DNA of 64,000 nt from Ktedonobacter robiniae (lineage in GTDB: Bacteria > Chloroflexota > Ktedonobacteria > Ktedonobacterales > Ktedonobacteraceae). The stretch's first letter is position 1; every line of letters begins with the position of its first letter. The DNA is taken from NCBI RefSeq assembly GCF_016587375.1, contig NZ_BNJG01000002.1, positions 2,542,001 through 2,606,000 of the forward strand. Reading direction: 5' to 3'. Below are positions 1-7,982 of the stretch, piece by piece. Position numbers and translations under genes: made by a program. Under the pieces are notes generated by a model. That model searched no databases, was not told where the DNA came from, and saw only the letters and a list, made by a program, of their open reading frames with translations.

Positions 1-275
1 AAACCGAGGATAAAGATGGCTGTCCCCATGAGCAAGAGCCAGCGTAGCCCAAACTTCTCAATGAGCAGACCACTACTTAAGGACGAGAGGAAATAGGCGA
101 AGGGCGAGACGAGCAAGAGCAAGCCAATTGTGGCGTCTCCCACGTGATAGTACGCGCTCAGGCTGGGCAGAATGGGGCCGCTTACCCCGCTACTGATGCC
201 CACAAGCATAAAACCAAAGAAAGATAACCAGATCGAGAAGCGCCGAGAGGAGGGTACGGATACAGCGTTTTGCAT
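1..275 (-). CDS. MFS transporter, N-terminal part (runs off the window)
   Basis: Reading the minus strand from an ATG at 275 gives an open frame that runs off the left edge, at least 91 codons. It starts MQNAVSVPSSRRFSIW and continues through hydrophobic helices typical of the first three membrane segments of a major facilitator transporter, with the usual small-residue helix (GISSGVSGPILPSLSAYY) and a loop before LLIEKFGLRW. In this family that part forms the N-terminal bundle of a proton- or sodium-driven exporter or sugar transporter in the cytoplasmic membrane. The substrate cannot be read from this fragment. A lipoprotein gene lies 40 bp upstream in the same direction, so the two may be co-transcribed. 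Confidence 0.7.
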   Translation of the reverse strand, partial: MQNAVSVPSSRRFSIWLSFFGFMLVGISSGVSGPILPSLSAYYHVGDATIGLLLLVSPFAYFLSSLSSGLLIEKFGLRWLLLMGTAIFILG

Positions 276-314
276 GCTAAAGCTTTCTTTTGATTGTAAT
301 AAGAAATACCCTGG

Positions 315-950
315 CTATGCGTTGGGCTGGAAGGAGTCGAGCACCGTATCGAAGAGGCCATCATACCCGCCTGAACCCTCGCATACCACAAGTTTATAGA
401 GGCTGGCCTGGTCCTGCCCATAGGCGATATCGTAGTAGAGCGCCTTGCCATCCCTGGAGACCTGAACGCGCGTCGTCCACCAGGATATGTTATTGAACGT
501 CTGCTGCTTGATGGCGCCAGGGCTGGCCGCCTGTTTAACCAGTGTATCCTCTTGCAGACTATTTTTCAATGAGTCGCTAATGGGCATTCCCGCAAGCTTC
601 TCCGCGTCAATCGTCGTTTCCTGGTTGTTGGGGGCCGTGAGCAGCACAGTGGCGTCGCTCTCCTGTGTTTTGTTCCAGTTGGCGGGATAATTGAAGGCGA
701 AATAGCTGTTGTGATAATTCTGCGTGCCGCCATCGGCCAGCGCCTTACCCTGAGGCGTTGGGGTCGGCGTGGGCGTGCTGTTAGTGGTTGGTGTAGGGGT
801 TGGGCTGATTGTAGCACTTGTGGGTACCGGTGTGGGCCTTGGTGTGGCCGTGGCTGAGATATTATTATTCTCTTCACAGGCGACCAGCAGCAGGATAAGC
901 AGGGAGAGAGCGAGGCCGAATAGAAGATGCAAAGGCAAAGCTTTTTTCAT
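315..950 (-). CDS. secreted lipoprotein with PsbP/LpqN-like domain
   Basis: A 211-residue exported protein. The start at 950 is preferred over 959 because GGAG then sits at a normal distance. Residues 1-26 form a lipoprotein signal (MKKALPLHLLFGLALSLL) with lipobox LLLVAC, so the mature protein should be lipid-anchored at its Cys. A Ser/Thr/Pro-rich linker (repeated TPTPTP) follows, as is common for surface lipoproteins of Gram-positive-like bacteria. The last 140 residues (YFAFNYPANW..., ending in LDSFQPNA) resemble the PsbP/LpqN-like fold seen in many actinobacterial and chloroflexal lipoproteins of unknown role. It may share a transcript with the MFS gene downstream. Function is unknown. 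Confidence 0.75.
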   Translation of the reverse strand: MKKALPLHLLFGLALSLLILLLVACEENNNISATATPRPTPVPTSATISPTPTPTTNSTPTPTPTPQGKALADGGTQNYHNSYFAFNYPANWNKTQESDATVLLTAPNNQETTIDAEKLAGMPISDSLKNSLQEDTLVKQAASPGAIKQQTFNNISWWTTRVQVSRDGKALYYDIAYGQDQASLYKLVVCEGSGGYDGLFDTVLDSFQPNA

Positions 951-1093
951 AGTGATCATACTCCGAAATTAGCTGATTCAGGATTTTGTATTGTTTGGTA
1001 GTAAGAGATGCCAGCTAAATAGAGTAACGCACGTGAATGCGACAAAAGCACGCCTAGATCGGCCATATACTAAGAGGTTTCAAAAAGAGCACA

Positions 1094-1122
1094 GCCCGAC
1101 GCGTGCTTCAGCAGCGTCGGGC
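1094..1122 (-). terminator. hairpin downstream of the exported protein gene
   Basis: GCCCGACGC-g-TGCT-tc-AGCA-GCGTCGGGC: 9+4 bp stem with one bulge, 22 bp past the stop of the minus-strand gene ending at 1145. The same hairpin recurs at 27324-27348, and half of it at about 28473-28486, so it is a dispersed element. Confidence 0.55.
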
Positions 1123-1144
1123 CAACGGCCAATAAGCGACAGTT

Positions 1145-1816
1145 TTACCCGCGCAGGCTTTCGTCTGATCCGGTGCTAGCGGCGGGACGGCGGCGCAGCG
1201 CGACGACCGCTGTTCCCAAACCAATGAGTCCTATCAGAGCGCCCAGTGAGCCAACGAGGACGCCAGTATTCTTCGCGTCCTGAATCTGAGCTTGTAGATC
1301 GTTATTGCCTTGCTGGGATGTTGTGCCCTGGCTGGCGGGATAGGAAGCGATATGCTCCACTTCGCTGAAAGTATTGGGGCCACTGGTGAACTTCTCGTCG
1401 ATCTTCTGCCCATTGAGGGTCCCGGTGAAATGGAAGGTGTAATCGCCGGTCTTGGTCGGAATGAAATCGGCGGTATACTTGCCGGGCGCGCCATCGACCG
1501 GTGTCAGGGTAAGGGCCAGGGGGGCGGAGCCACCTGTACTTACCTCGGCCTTCAAGCTCTTATCCGCATCATTAAGCGGATTGGAGACGGGGCCATCATC
1601 GCCGCCACCCGCGATTTGGCAAGTCTTGCCATTACAGAGGGTTAGCGAGATTGCGTTCTGGGTATTCGCATAGGCTGGCTCGTTGAGAAAGCCCACGATA
1701 AAGGTGTAGTTGCCCACATGGCGTACCTCGTGTGCCGAGGCGGAAGACAGGGGAATAAGTGCCAGCAGGAGCGCTGCCAGCACACCCAGACTGCTTATAA
1801 TCAAGCGCTTGCGCAT
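1145..1816 (-). CDS. exported, C-terminally membrane-anchored protein (CopC/FixH-like size and layout)
   Basis: A 223-residue protein with a Sec signal peptide (residues 1-28, ending SSASAHE), an extracellular beta-rich domain (about 30-175) and a C-terminal transmembrane helix (VLVGSLGALIGLIGLGTAVV) followed by arginines. It is probably a type I membrane protein with its domain outside. The mature protein starts HEVRHVGNYTFIVGFLNEPA, and two Cys lie close together in LCNGKTCQ. The mature N-terminal His and the beta-sandwich character recall copper-handling CopC/YcnI-type or FixH-like proteins, but the copper motifs are not clear enough to claim metal binding. It appears monocistronic and ends at a hairpin. 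Confidence 0.65.
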   Translation of the reverse strand: MRKRLIISSLGVLAALLLALIPLSSASAHEVRHVGNYTFIVGFLNEPAYANTQNAISLTLCNGKTCQIAGGGDDGPVSNPLNDADKSLKAEVSTGGSAPLALTLTPVDGAPGKYTADFIPTKTGDYTFHFTGTLNGQKIDEKFTSGPNTFSEVEHIASYPASQGTTSQQGNNDLQAQIQDAKNTGVLVGSLGALIGLIGLGTAVVALRRRPAASTGSDESLRG

Positions 1817-2084
1817 AAAATGTAGCTACCTTTCACCGATCCACTCTTGCTATCTTGCCAACTGAATGGAAAGTATTATGCATCATTGGCGTAGAAAAAA
1901 CATGCCGAATGCACCATATAGTGTAGAAGAGCCGCTCGCTCCTGTCTATTAGGAGAAATCCCTATTTTTTAGTCAGATGACCTTACATGATTTATTGGAT
2001 GGCTTGACGCAGGTAATGTATATATGAGTTAACTGTTCTCTGGACAAGCATGTTGGATCTCTTGGGAAGGAATGAGAAGGTAGA

Positions 2085-2549
2085 ATGGCACAACCTATAC
2101 AGTATATCGTCGATGGCGATCTATTTCGGGCGAGAGAGCAGGTCATTGCCAATCCCGTCAACTGCCGGGGTATCATGGGGGTGGGCCTGGCGCTGGCCTT
2201 CAAGCAGCGCTACCCTAAGATGTTCCGGGTTTATCAGCAGCAATGTGAGAGTGGCGAGCTGAAGATTGGCCAGCCACGACTCTACACAGGAAGCCAGCCC
2301 TGGATCTTAAACTTCCCCACCAAGGATCACTATCGCCAGCCCTCGCGCCTCATCTACATCCAGCAGGGGCTAGATTGTCTTATAGCCAATTATCAACAGC
2401 AGGGTATTGAGAGCATTGCCTTCCCTAAGCTTGGCTGTGGCAAGGGTGGTCTCTCCTGGGAGGAGGTTGGTCCTCTGATGGCCCAGGCGCTTGCTCACTT
2501 GCCCATCCCTACCATTATTTATATTGATAAGGGAGATCGGGAGTATTAA
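2085..2549 (+). CDS. orphan macrodomain protein, DarG/TARG1-like
   Basis: A 154-residue protein that is a single macrodomain. Residues 19-33 (QVIANPVNCRGIMGV) form the ADP-ribose binding loop. NFPTK (76-80) places Lys80 where DarG/TARG1-type hydrolases have their catalytic Lys, and LGCGKGGLSW (about 117-126) is the second phosphate loop. Members of this branch remove ADP-ribose from DNA bases or acidic residues. In DarTG modules the antitoxin DarG carries a further C-terminal domain and sits next to the toxin DarT. Here that C-terminal domain and any DarT-like neighbour are absent. It stands alone between the exported protein and a convergent acetyltransferase, so it may be a housekeeping de-ADP-ribosylase or a phage/toxin counter-measure. 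The role is inferred. Confidence 0.85.
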   Translation: MAQPIQYIVDGDLFRAREQVIANPVNCRGIMGVGLALAFKQRYPKMFRVYQQQCESGELKIGQPRLYTGSQPWILNFPTKDHYRQPSRLIYIQQGLDCLIANYQQQGIESIAFPKLGCGKGGLSWEEVGPLMAQALAHLPIPTIIYIDKGDREY

Positions 2550-2550
2550 C

Positions 2551-2600
2551 AGTAGCCGCGTGCACCAGTAGCGGGCCCGCTACTGGTGTACGCGGCTACT
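2551..2600. terminator. 50-bp palindrome between convergent genes
   Basis: Arms of 25 bp centred on GGGCCC with a single G/T mismatch pair (AGTAGCCGCGT...ACGCGGCTACT). It starts 2 bp after the macrodomain stop and precedes the stop of the convergent GNAT gene. Likely a bidirectional terminator and one of the window's long palindromes. Confidence 0.6.
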
Positions 2601-2670
2601 ACCCCTCCCCCTTGCAGAAAGAGTGGCATGTCCTGGCGTTTATGGCCACCCAGCGTTGAGCTTCGCTGCT

Positions 2671-3120
2671 TTATACATAGCTTTTGCGGTGGGTCAGGCC
2701 GAGGTCACGGAAGCCGTAGCGGCGGTAGAAACTGGAGGAATGTTCGGTGGAGGAGACCTCCAGGCGCGCGCGTGGGTAGAGGGCATGGCACGCGTCCAGC
2801 AGGCTGCTTCCCACACCGCGACCACGCCACTGCTCAACGATGAGGAGTTCAAAAATATAGGTTGTGATATGCTTATCGCTCCAGGCACGCACGAAGCCGA
2901 TTACCTCGCCATCCGCTTCGGCGACGAGCGTGGGCCAGGAGTTGCGCCAGCCTGCCAGCGCGTCCTCTGGTCGTCGGCTTGGCGTCGGCCATCCCTTGGC
3001 CTCTGAGAGGCGTTGAATGGCTGGAAAATCCTGCTCCTGCCAGGCCCGAATCGCTATATCTTCTGGGAGGTTTAGTTGTGCGAGGGTGTGTTCCAGTTCG
3101 CTTATATGGTGAGATGTCAT
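2671..3120 (-). CDS. GNAT family N-acetyltransferase
   Basis: A 149-residue acetyl-CoA-dependent acetyltransferase. The GNAT core is visible: ELLIVEQWRGRGVGSSLLDA contains the Q/RxxGxG/A acetyl-CoA pyrophosphate loop (QWRGRGVG) after beta-4, and SSTEHSSSFYRRYGF is the C-terminal motif B helix-strand that ends most small GNATs. The N-terminal part (IRAWQEQDFPAIQRLSEAKG) is the usual first strand and helix. Length fits a single-domain enzyme acting on a small amine or aminoglycoside-like substrate; the substrate cannot be predicted. The ATG at 3120 is preceded by GAGAGGAAAG. It is convergent with the macrodomain gene and has no operon partner. Confidence 0.85.
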   Translation of the reverse strand: MTSHHISELEHTLAQLNLPEDIAIRAWQEQDFPAIQRLSEAKGWPTPSRRPEDALAGWRNSWPTLVAEADGEVIGFVRAWSDKHITTYIFELLIVEQWRGRGVGSSLLDACHALYPRARLEVSSTEHSSSFYRRYGFRDLGLTHRKSYV

Positions 3121-3232
3121 TGTCTTTCCTCTCGAGGTGTCTTTTGCATAGAAGTGTTTTTAATATAACACACCCTACCCCTGGCGTTTGCCGCCCAGGT
3201 AGCTTCTCCCCCCTTTCTATCAGGTTCCGGTA

Positions 3233-4381
3233 CTACTGCTGCCCGTAGATCACGATGCCCAGTCCTTGCTGAGGTACATAGATCTTGCCTGTCGTAGGAC
3301 TGGCGGTCACGTTATGCGATTTATCTGTGAGCGCGATCTGCTGTATCAACTGCCCATCCGCTTTGGTAATGGCCAGCGTGGCCGAGTCTGTGCTTAACTC
3401 ATTGCTATTGGCGAAGAAGAAATGTTCATGGGTGTAGGCGACGAAATCACCGCTATCAGTATTGGGAACCAGGACGGCCTTCCCGGTCTTTAGATCCAGG
3501 ATCTGAGAGTTGCCTGTGCTACAAGCCAGCCCAAGCTGCGCATGAGCGCCCATCGCCAGGCCATTGGGATTACAGACATAGGGAAGTGAATACTCGCGTC
3601 GACGCGTGGTCTTCTTCGTTGACGTATCATGTTGTAGCACGTAGACTGCGCCATAGGGATGCGTCGAAGCTCCCGTGACTGAGAGAAAGAAGCGCCCATC
3701 CGCGAACTCGATATCATCCAGGCCGCGTGTATCACCTGTGGTTGCGGCCTCAGGAAAGGTCAGGCGTGTCATCGGAAACTCATTCTGGCTCACCTTACTG
3801 GTATCGATGAAGGAGACCACGGGAATCTCGTCATCACCATTGACCACCGCCAGAAGGTGATCGGCCTCGTCGAAAGCCATCGCATCCGCGCGTAGCTCAC
3901 CCAATTTGGGTGTAATACCCACAACCTGCTTCGTCTGCGTGCTGAGGAAAACCACTGTGCCATCACCATTGGAGACCGCAAGCAGGTCTGGAGCCACGCG
4001 AAGCACATGGTTGGGACCATTCTTATTATGTTCCTCGCCTGTGAAGGGACCAGAAATACTGTAGAGAAATGTATTCGTTTTTAGATCGAGCACATCGATG
4101 CTCTTATTGTCGCGATCGGCGAGATAATAGCGCGACTCGGCCTCGTCGAGATAGGCTCCATCAAAGACCAGCGAAGATGCATTGGGGAGCGCAATTGAGC
4201 TTATCTGCTTGTAATTGTTTGCCCTATGCGCGACTACTTTGGGAAGGGTCGGCTGGACCGTGCTAATGGCCCTCGAGAGGATAAAGAAGTGCGAGAGACA
4301 GAGTAGAGCGAGTAGCCCAAGAATGGATAGGAATATAACTACGGTAAGGACCTTGCTGCCCTTTAAATACTGTGCTTGCAT
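3233..4381 (-). CDS. membrane-anchored beta-propeller protein (YncE-like)
   Basis: A 382-residue protein with an N-terminal signal anchor (residues about 11-35, VLTVVIFLSILGLLALLCLS) and a large extracytoplasmic domain built from repeated strands such as DNKSIDVLDLKTNTFLYSI, TVVFLSTQTKQVVGITP and AVYVLQHDTSTKKTTRR. This is the YVTN/YncE-type WD40-like beta-propeller pattern, where each blade recites a value tied to a name. Such propellers bind ligands or proteins at the cell surface; no catalytic motif is evident. It stands alone, with an IS-like relic upstream of its start. Exact function unknown. Confidence 0.7.
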   Translation of the reverse strand: MQAQYLKGSKVLTVVIFLSILGLLALLCLSHFFILSRAISTVQPTLPKVVAHRANNYKQISSIALPNASSLVFDGAYLDEAESRYYLADRDNKSIDVLDLKTNTFLYSISGPFTGEEHNKNGPNHVLRVAPDLLAVSNGDGTVVFLSTQTKQVVGITPKLGELRADAMAFDEADHLLAVVNGDDEIPVVSFIDTSKVSQNEFPMTRLTFPEAATTGDTRGLDDIEFADGRFFLSVTGASTHPYGAVYVLQHDTSTKKTTRRREYSLPYVCNPNGLAMGAHAQLGLACSTGNSQILDLKTGKAVLVPNTDSGDFVAYTHEHFFFANSNELSTDSATLAITKADGQLIQQIALTDKSHNVTASPTTGKIYVPQQGLGIVIYGQQ

Positions 4382-4404
4382 TAGTTGAAAGCTCTCTTTA
4401 CATT

Positions 4405-4745
4405 CAAGGGCCAGAAAGCCCCTGTGATGTATCCAGGGGATGAATGGCCTTTCCCTCTTGCTTTTGATGAGAACCTATGATAGACTCATCACTACAAATG
4501 AAGCTATTGCAAAGAGATTCGTCTTGTAGACGATGAGGCACGATACCCACCTCACGGTTGGTTGAGCTTCATACACCACAAGAAACGTGGTTGGTACCGT
4601 AGGGCATACGGAAACCTGAGAACTTCGGTTCTTGCAACGCTTCTGGACAGGCGGACCTCTACACTCTGAGGAGCGATCCTCAGAGGGCTTGCCCTCTGGA
4701 TGAAGGAAGAATCCCCTGGATGTATCCAGGCGGAGTGTCAATAAG
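4405..4745 (+). mobile_element. possible IS200/IS605-type relic (non-autonomous)
   Basis: A gene-free stretch with the stem-loop-rich ends typical of IS200/IS605 elements. On the right are CTCTGAGGA-gcga-TCCTCAGAG, GGGCTTGCCC and CCTGGATGTATCCAGG within 80 bp. On the left is CCCCTG...CAGGGG, with GATGTATCCAGG shared by both ends. The plus strand contains interrupted coding-like pieces (NVVGTVGHTET; GGPLHSEERSSEGLPSG) that look like a decayed TnpB/OrfB C-terminus. No intact transposase is present. It may be a non-autonomous derivative. Boundaries are approximate. Confidence 0.4.
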
Positions 4746-4820
4746 GAAAAGATATCTTGCTTTCAGCATAATGAGCCGGGGAATAAAGCGATATCAATAA
4801 GCCTTTGTAAGATGGCAAGA

Positions 4821-4893
4821 GGCATGACGCTATTAAAGTACACGTCTACATATGCTTGTTATATGTAGACGTGTACTTTAATAGCGTCATGCC
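4821..4893. repeat. perfect 33-bp inverted repeat
   Basis: Arms 4821-4853 and 4861-4893 are perfect inverted copies (GGCATGACGCTATT... / ...AATAGCGTCATGCC) with a 7-nt loop. It lies 45 bp past the stop of the minus-strand gene at 4939. The inner part (ACACGTCTACATATGCT) recurs at about 28490-28506 without the full palindrome. A terminator role is likely, but the length is far beyond the need of a terminator. Confidence 0.6.
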
Positions 4894-4938
4894 CATATGG
4901 TATTTGACTTGATGCGTATTAGTCTCTGCTGGTTATGA

Positions 4939-5373
4939 TCAAGGGCGAGCAGATGTTGTCCAGCTGTTGTCTGCGGCGGCGTGGGGCGAGTTGGGTGCGA
5001 TCTGCATGAGCTCGATGCGGTTGCCATCGGGATCGGTCAGCCAGTACTGCCAGTTGTTGTCCAGACCACGGGTAGGCTCGCCGCTGATGGGAAGGCCGCG
5101 TGCCTCCAGCTCTTTGAGCGTTGTTGCCATATCCTCAACAAGGAGGCAGAAATGGTTGTAACCAACCTGGGAGGACTTGTTCTCGCCGGTCGCACCCGGA
5201 AAGAGTTCAATAAAGTGCCCAGGGGCGATCTGGAGGTAGACGATCCAGGGCGAGGGTGTCCCCTCGCGGTCCAGGCGGAAGGCCTCGCGTAGGCCCAGCT
5301 TATGGCAATAGAAGTCCAGCGAGCGCTCCAGGTTACTAATATTGAAGGCAATATGGCCTATTCCTTTAATCAT
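4939..5373 (-). CDS. VOC (glyoxalase/bleomycin-resistance fold) protein
   Basis: A 144-residue VOC-superfamily protein. Start 5373 is chosen because AGGAG lies at good spacing. Two beta-alpha-beta-beta-beta units are visible: IKGIGHIAFNISNLERSLDF, with first metal-ligand His in GHIAF and an acidic ligand in FIELFPG, then YNHFCLLVEDMATTLKELE, with second His in NHFCLLV and final Glu in DPDGNRIELMQ. That H-E-H-E set is the one used by glyoxalase I and related lyases or dioxygenases, so a divalent-metal enzyme is plausible. Substrate unknown. The gene is followed by a divergently related TetR gene in the same direction and ends at the 33-bp palindrome. Confidence 0.85.
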   Translation of the reverse strand: MIKGIGHIAFNISNLERSLDFYCHKLGLREAFRLDREGTPSPWIVYLQIAPGHFIELFPGATGENKSSQVGYNHFCLLVEDMATTLKELEARGLPISGEPTRGLDNNWQYWLTDPDGNRIELMQIAPNSPHAAADNSWTTSARP

Positions 5374-5530
5374 GACACTCCTCATTTCTTTTCTGTATTG
5401 ATTATCTTTAAAGTATGGCTTTATCTGCTAAAAAATGTCAAGTAAATATAGGCGAAAAATATGACCAGGGAGAAGAGAAGTGGTTGGGGTGGGTTATGCA
5501 TATATGACCTGCCACAACCGCTTCTCTTCC

Positions 5531-6112
5531 TCACCCAATCCCGAGGGCGTGGCAGACGAAGCGGGTGGTCTCCTTGATGTAGTGCTCAATGGGGATGGGC
5601 ACGTTGTAGATGTAGCATTGCACAGCAGCGTAGTAGACCGTGCCTACAATGAGGGTGGCCGTGATTGTGGGATCAATGCTTGAATTGATGGTGCCCTGGG
5701 ACTGCTCGTAGCGTAGCAGGTCCGAGATCAGGCGATGGTAGGGCGAGAAGACAAACTCGTGCTCCGAGGCGGACTCCACGAGGCGCGCCAGGGCAAGGAC
5801 ATCGCGATAGGCACTCAGAATGTTGAAGGTGTCTGTAATGCTTTTCTCGATCTTCTGTTTCAATAGTCCAGGCTCGGCGAAGGCGCTGGTCAGCGCGGTC
5901 TGGACCTCGCTCTGCATCTCGACCGTGAGGATTTTAACAATCGAGGCCTTGGATGGGAAATACCAGTAAAAGGTTCCCTGAGCCACGCCCGCCCTCGCCA
6001 CGATCTCCGAGATTTTTGTCGCTTCATAGCCCTTCTCCGCCATGATCTCACGTGAGACTTTAAGCAGTTCTGCGCGGCGGTCCACCCTGGTGTTTTTCGC
6101 GTTCTGGTGCAT
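5531..6112 (-). CDS. TetR family transcriptional regulator
   Basis: A 193-residue one-component repressor. The N-terminal helix-turn-helix is clear: RRAELLKVSREIMAEKGYEATKISEIVARAGVAQGTFYWYFPSKASIV, residues about 12-58. The remainder is the all-helical ligand/dimer domain. It is divergent from the TetR gene starting at 6409, and the 264-bp gap between them holds a 42-bp dyad that either protein could bind. The VOC gene lies about 160 bp downstream on the same strand and may be a target. Confidence 0.88.
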   Translation of the reverse strand: MHQNAKNTRVDRRAELLKVSREIMAEKGYEATKISEIVARAGVAQGTFYWYFPSKASIVKILTVEMQSEVQTALTSAFAEPGLLKQKIEKSITDTFNILSAYRDVLALARLVESASEHEFVFSPYHRLISDLLRYEQSQGTINSSIDPTITATLIVGTVYYAAVQCYIYNVPIPIEHYIKETTRFVCHALGIG

Positions 6113-6205
6113 ATCTTCTTATTCCCCTGGCTGCATAGAAATCTTGATGAGCGCTTTTTTTAGCATAGCACACCATAGGCTTAAAAGTACATTATTTTTC
6201 TTTGT

Positions 6206-6247
6206 TAAATTTGAATAAAATTCAGAATTGAATTTAGTTCAAATTTA
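6206..6247. promoter_or_regulatory. nested dyad, candidate operator for divergent TetR genes
   Basis: Outer arms TAAATTTGAA (6206-6215) and TTCAAATTTA (6238-6247), inner arms AAATTC (6218-6223) and GAATTT (6230-6235). Both pairs share the same centre (6226.5). It sits between the divergent TetR starts. A two-tiered palindrome suits binding of two TetR dimers. Confidence 0.5.
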
Positions 6248-6408
6248 TGTTATGCTCGTGACGAAGAAAGTTTTGCCTGATATCTGGATGCCCAGGAACA
6301 GAACTCCACTCTCTGGCCCGATTTCTCCTTCGTGTTCCATCTCAAGGCACGCAAATTCGATCAGAGAGATTACAAATGTGTGTAAAAGAAGAGGGTCGAG
6401 AAAAGAAC

Positions 6409-6981
6409 ATGAAGGAAACCAGCCTGGTGTCAAAGAGAGTTCCACGACGTCAGCGTCTGATTGAGATTGGGCTAGACCTATTTGGACATCGATCATATGA
6501 AGAGATCTCCATCGATGATATCGCCACCGCCGCTGATATCTCGAAGGGGTTGCTCTACTACTACTTTCCTACCAAGCATGACTTTTACGTAGCGGTTGTA
6601 GAGCACGCGGCGCAGGGGATGTTGCAAGAGACGGAGCCGGATCCTGATCTGGAGCCAGCACAGCGCCTGCGTAGCAGCCTGCACGCCTACTTTAGCTATG
6701 TTGATCGGCACGCCAAAGCCTATGTGGCCCTGCTCAGAGGCGGCGTCGGCGTCGACGTTAAGGTCGCAGCCATTACCGATAGTGTGCGCCAGTCCTACAT
6801 CCAGCGCATTATGGAGAATATTATTAGCGAACGCCCGCTGACACCCAGGCAGCGCATCGCCATCAATGGTTGGGTGGGCTTTGTTGAAGCCACCAGCATC
6901 GCCTGGCTCAACCAGCGCGACATCGACCTGGACGAACTCTGCGATCTGTCCGTCGCTGCCTTCGCTACCATCTTTCAATGA
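6409..6981 (+). CDS. TetR family transcriptional regulator, first gene of hydrolase/P450 unit
   Basis: A 190-residue regulator, start ATG at 6409 (MKETSLVSKRVPRRQRL). The HTH covers about residues 11-58 (RLIEIGLDLFGHRSYEEISIDDIATAADISKGLLYYYFPTK), followed by a helical effector-binding domain of TetR_C type (HAYFSYVDRHAKAYVALLRGG). An alpha/beta hydrolase follows after 39 bp and a P450 after that, all on the plus strand. It may therefore regulate a small lipid- or xenobiotic-modifying operon. A nested dyad lies about 160 bp upstream. Confidence 0.88.
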   Translation: MKETSLVSKRVPRRQRLIEIGLDLFGHRSYEEISIDDIATAADISKGLLYYYFPTKHDFYVAVVEHAAQGMLQETEPDPDLEPAQRLRSSLHAYFSYVDRHAKAYVALLRGGVGVDVKVAAITDSVRQSYIQRIMENIISERPLTPRQRIAINGWVGFVEATSIAWLNQRDIDLDELCDLSVAAFATIFQ

Positions 6982-7020
6982 TTATTTGCATAAACCAATA
7001 GAGTAAGGAGGCATGAGACC

Positions 7021-7806
7021 TTGAAGCTTGCAAGACATGTTATGACGCTCGATGGAGAGCGGATGCACTACTCAGTGGTGGGCCAGGGTGAGCCGCTAGT
7101 CCTGGTGCATGGCCTCTCTGGCTCGTGGCGCTGGTGGCTGCGCAATGTGCCTACCCTGGCGCAACACTATCGCGTCTATCTCGTGGATCTCCCAGGCTTT
7201 GGCAGTATGCGGCATCTATCGAAGAAGTTTGATCTATTGCGCTGTGCCGCGTGGCTGGATATGTGGATGAGGGAGCTTGGACTGGAGGAGGTGCGCGTGG
7301 TTGGGCATTCCATGGGCGGCTATATCTGTATGGAATTGGCGGCCCTGCGCCCGGAGAAGGTCAAGCATCTGGTGCTGGTGGATTCTATTGGCATCCCCTT
7401 TGGACCAATGGTAAGCCAGTTGGAGGCGATGGCCATGCGTTCTATTTATCGGACCACCCCAGCTTTCTGGCCCTATATGGCCTACGACTATTTACGAGCC
7501 GGGCGTGCCATGGTGCGGCGCGCGGCTAAGCAGATTATCGCCCTGGACGCCGCCTCCGTTATCTCCTCTGTTGCGGTCCCAACGCTTCTGGTCTGGGGCG
7601 ACCAGGATGACCTGGTCCCGCTCTCGCTAGGTCAGCGGCTCCATGCTAACCTTACTGGCTCGCGTCTATTGATCCTTGAAGGCTCCAATCACTTTAGCAT
7701 GTTTGACCAGCCGCAGGTTTTTAATAGCGCGTTGCTGGCCTTCTTCCAAGGTCAGGAGATCGGAGACTTCTATCAAGGGCAGAGTGGGGACATCTCCCTA
7801 CTATAG
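7021..7806 (+). CDS. alpha/beta hydrolase
   Basis: A 261-residue alpha/beta-fold hydrolase. A TTG start at 7021 is chosen because AAGGAGG (7005-7011) precedes it by 9 nt and the nearby ATG at 7013 hits a stop at once. The oxyanion region LVHGLSGSWRWW, the nucleophile elbow GHSMGG (Ser about residue 96), an acid candidate in VWGDQDDLVP and the catalytic His in EGSNHFSMF are all present, so it should be an active esterase, lactonase or lipase-like enzyme. It has no signal peptide and is therefore cytoplasmic. It follows TetR at 39 bp and precedes the P450, which suggests a joint catabolic or detoxifying unit. Confidence 0.88.
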   Translation: MKLARHVMTLDGERMHYSVVGQGEPLVLVHGLSGSWRWWLRNVPTLAQHYRVYLVDLPGFGSMRHLSKKFDLLRCAAWLDMWMRELGLEEVRVVGHSMGGYICMELAALRPEKVKHLVLVDSIGIPFGPMVSQLEAMAMRSIYRTTPAFWPYMAYDYLRAGRAMVRRAAKQIIALDAASVISSVAVPTLLVWGDQDDLVPLSLGQRLHANLTGSRLLILEGSNHFSMFDQPQVFNSALLAFFQGQEIGDFYQGQSGDISLL

Positions 7807-7953
7807 GCGCCCGATTTATCGCCCGAATACCAAATTGTATCAATTACACTACCTAATATGTATGAAATGAAAATCCATTCTTTTGTGAAGTAATGCCTAA
7901 TATACAGTACCGCTGCAATAAATCGCCTTGCGCGCGATAAATCGGGCGCCTAT
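7803..7953. repeat. 151-bp element with 20-bp inverted ends (MITE-like)
   Basis: ATAGGCGCCCGATTTATCGC (7803-7822) is repeated as an exact reverse complement at 7934-7953. The inner 111 bp are AT-rich with no gene. It begins at the last codons of the hydrolase gene and ends 30 bp before the P450 start. No clear target-site duplication is visible. It could also be a long attenuator-type structure. Confidence 0.45.
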
Positions 7954-7982
7954 GTGATTGAAGATAGAAAGGAGTAATAGCC

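Noticed and set aside
3490..4020. Minus-strand frames of 76-81 codons inside the beta-propeller gene
   Set aside because: Out-of-frame shadows of a long, well-supported gene; no ribosome sites.
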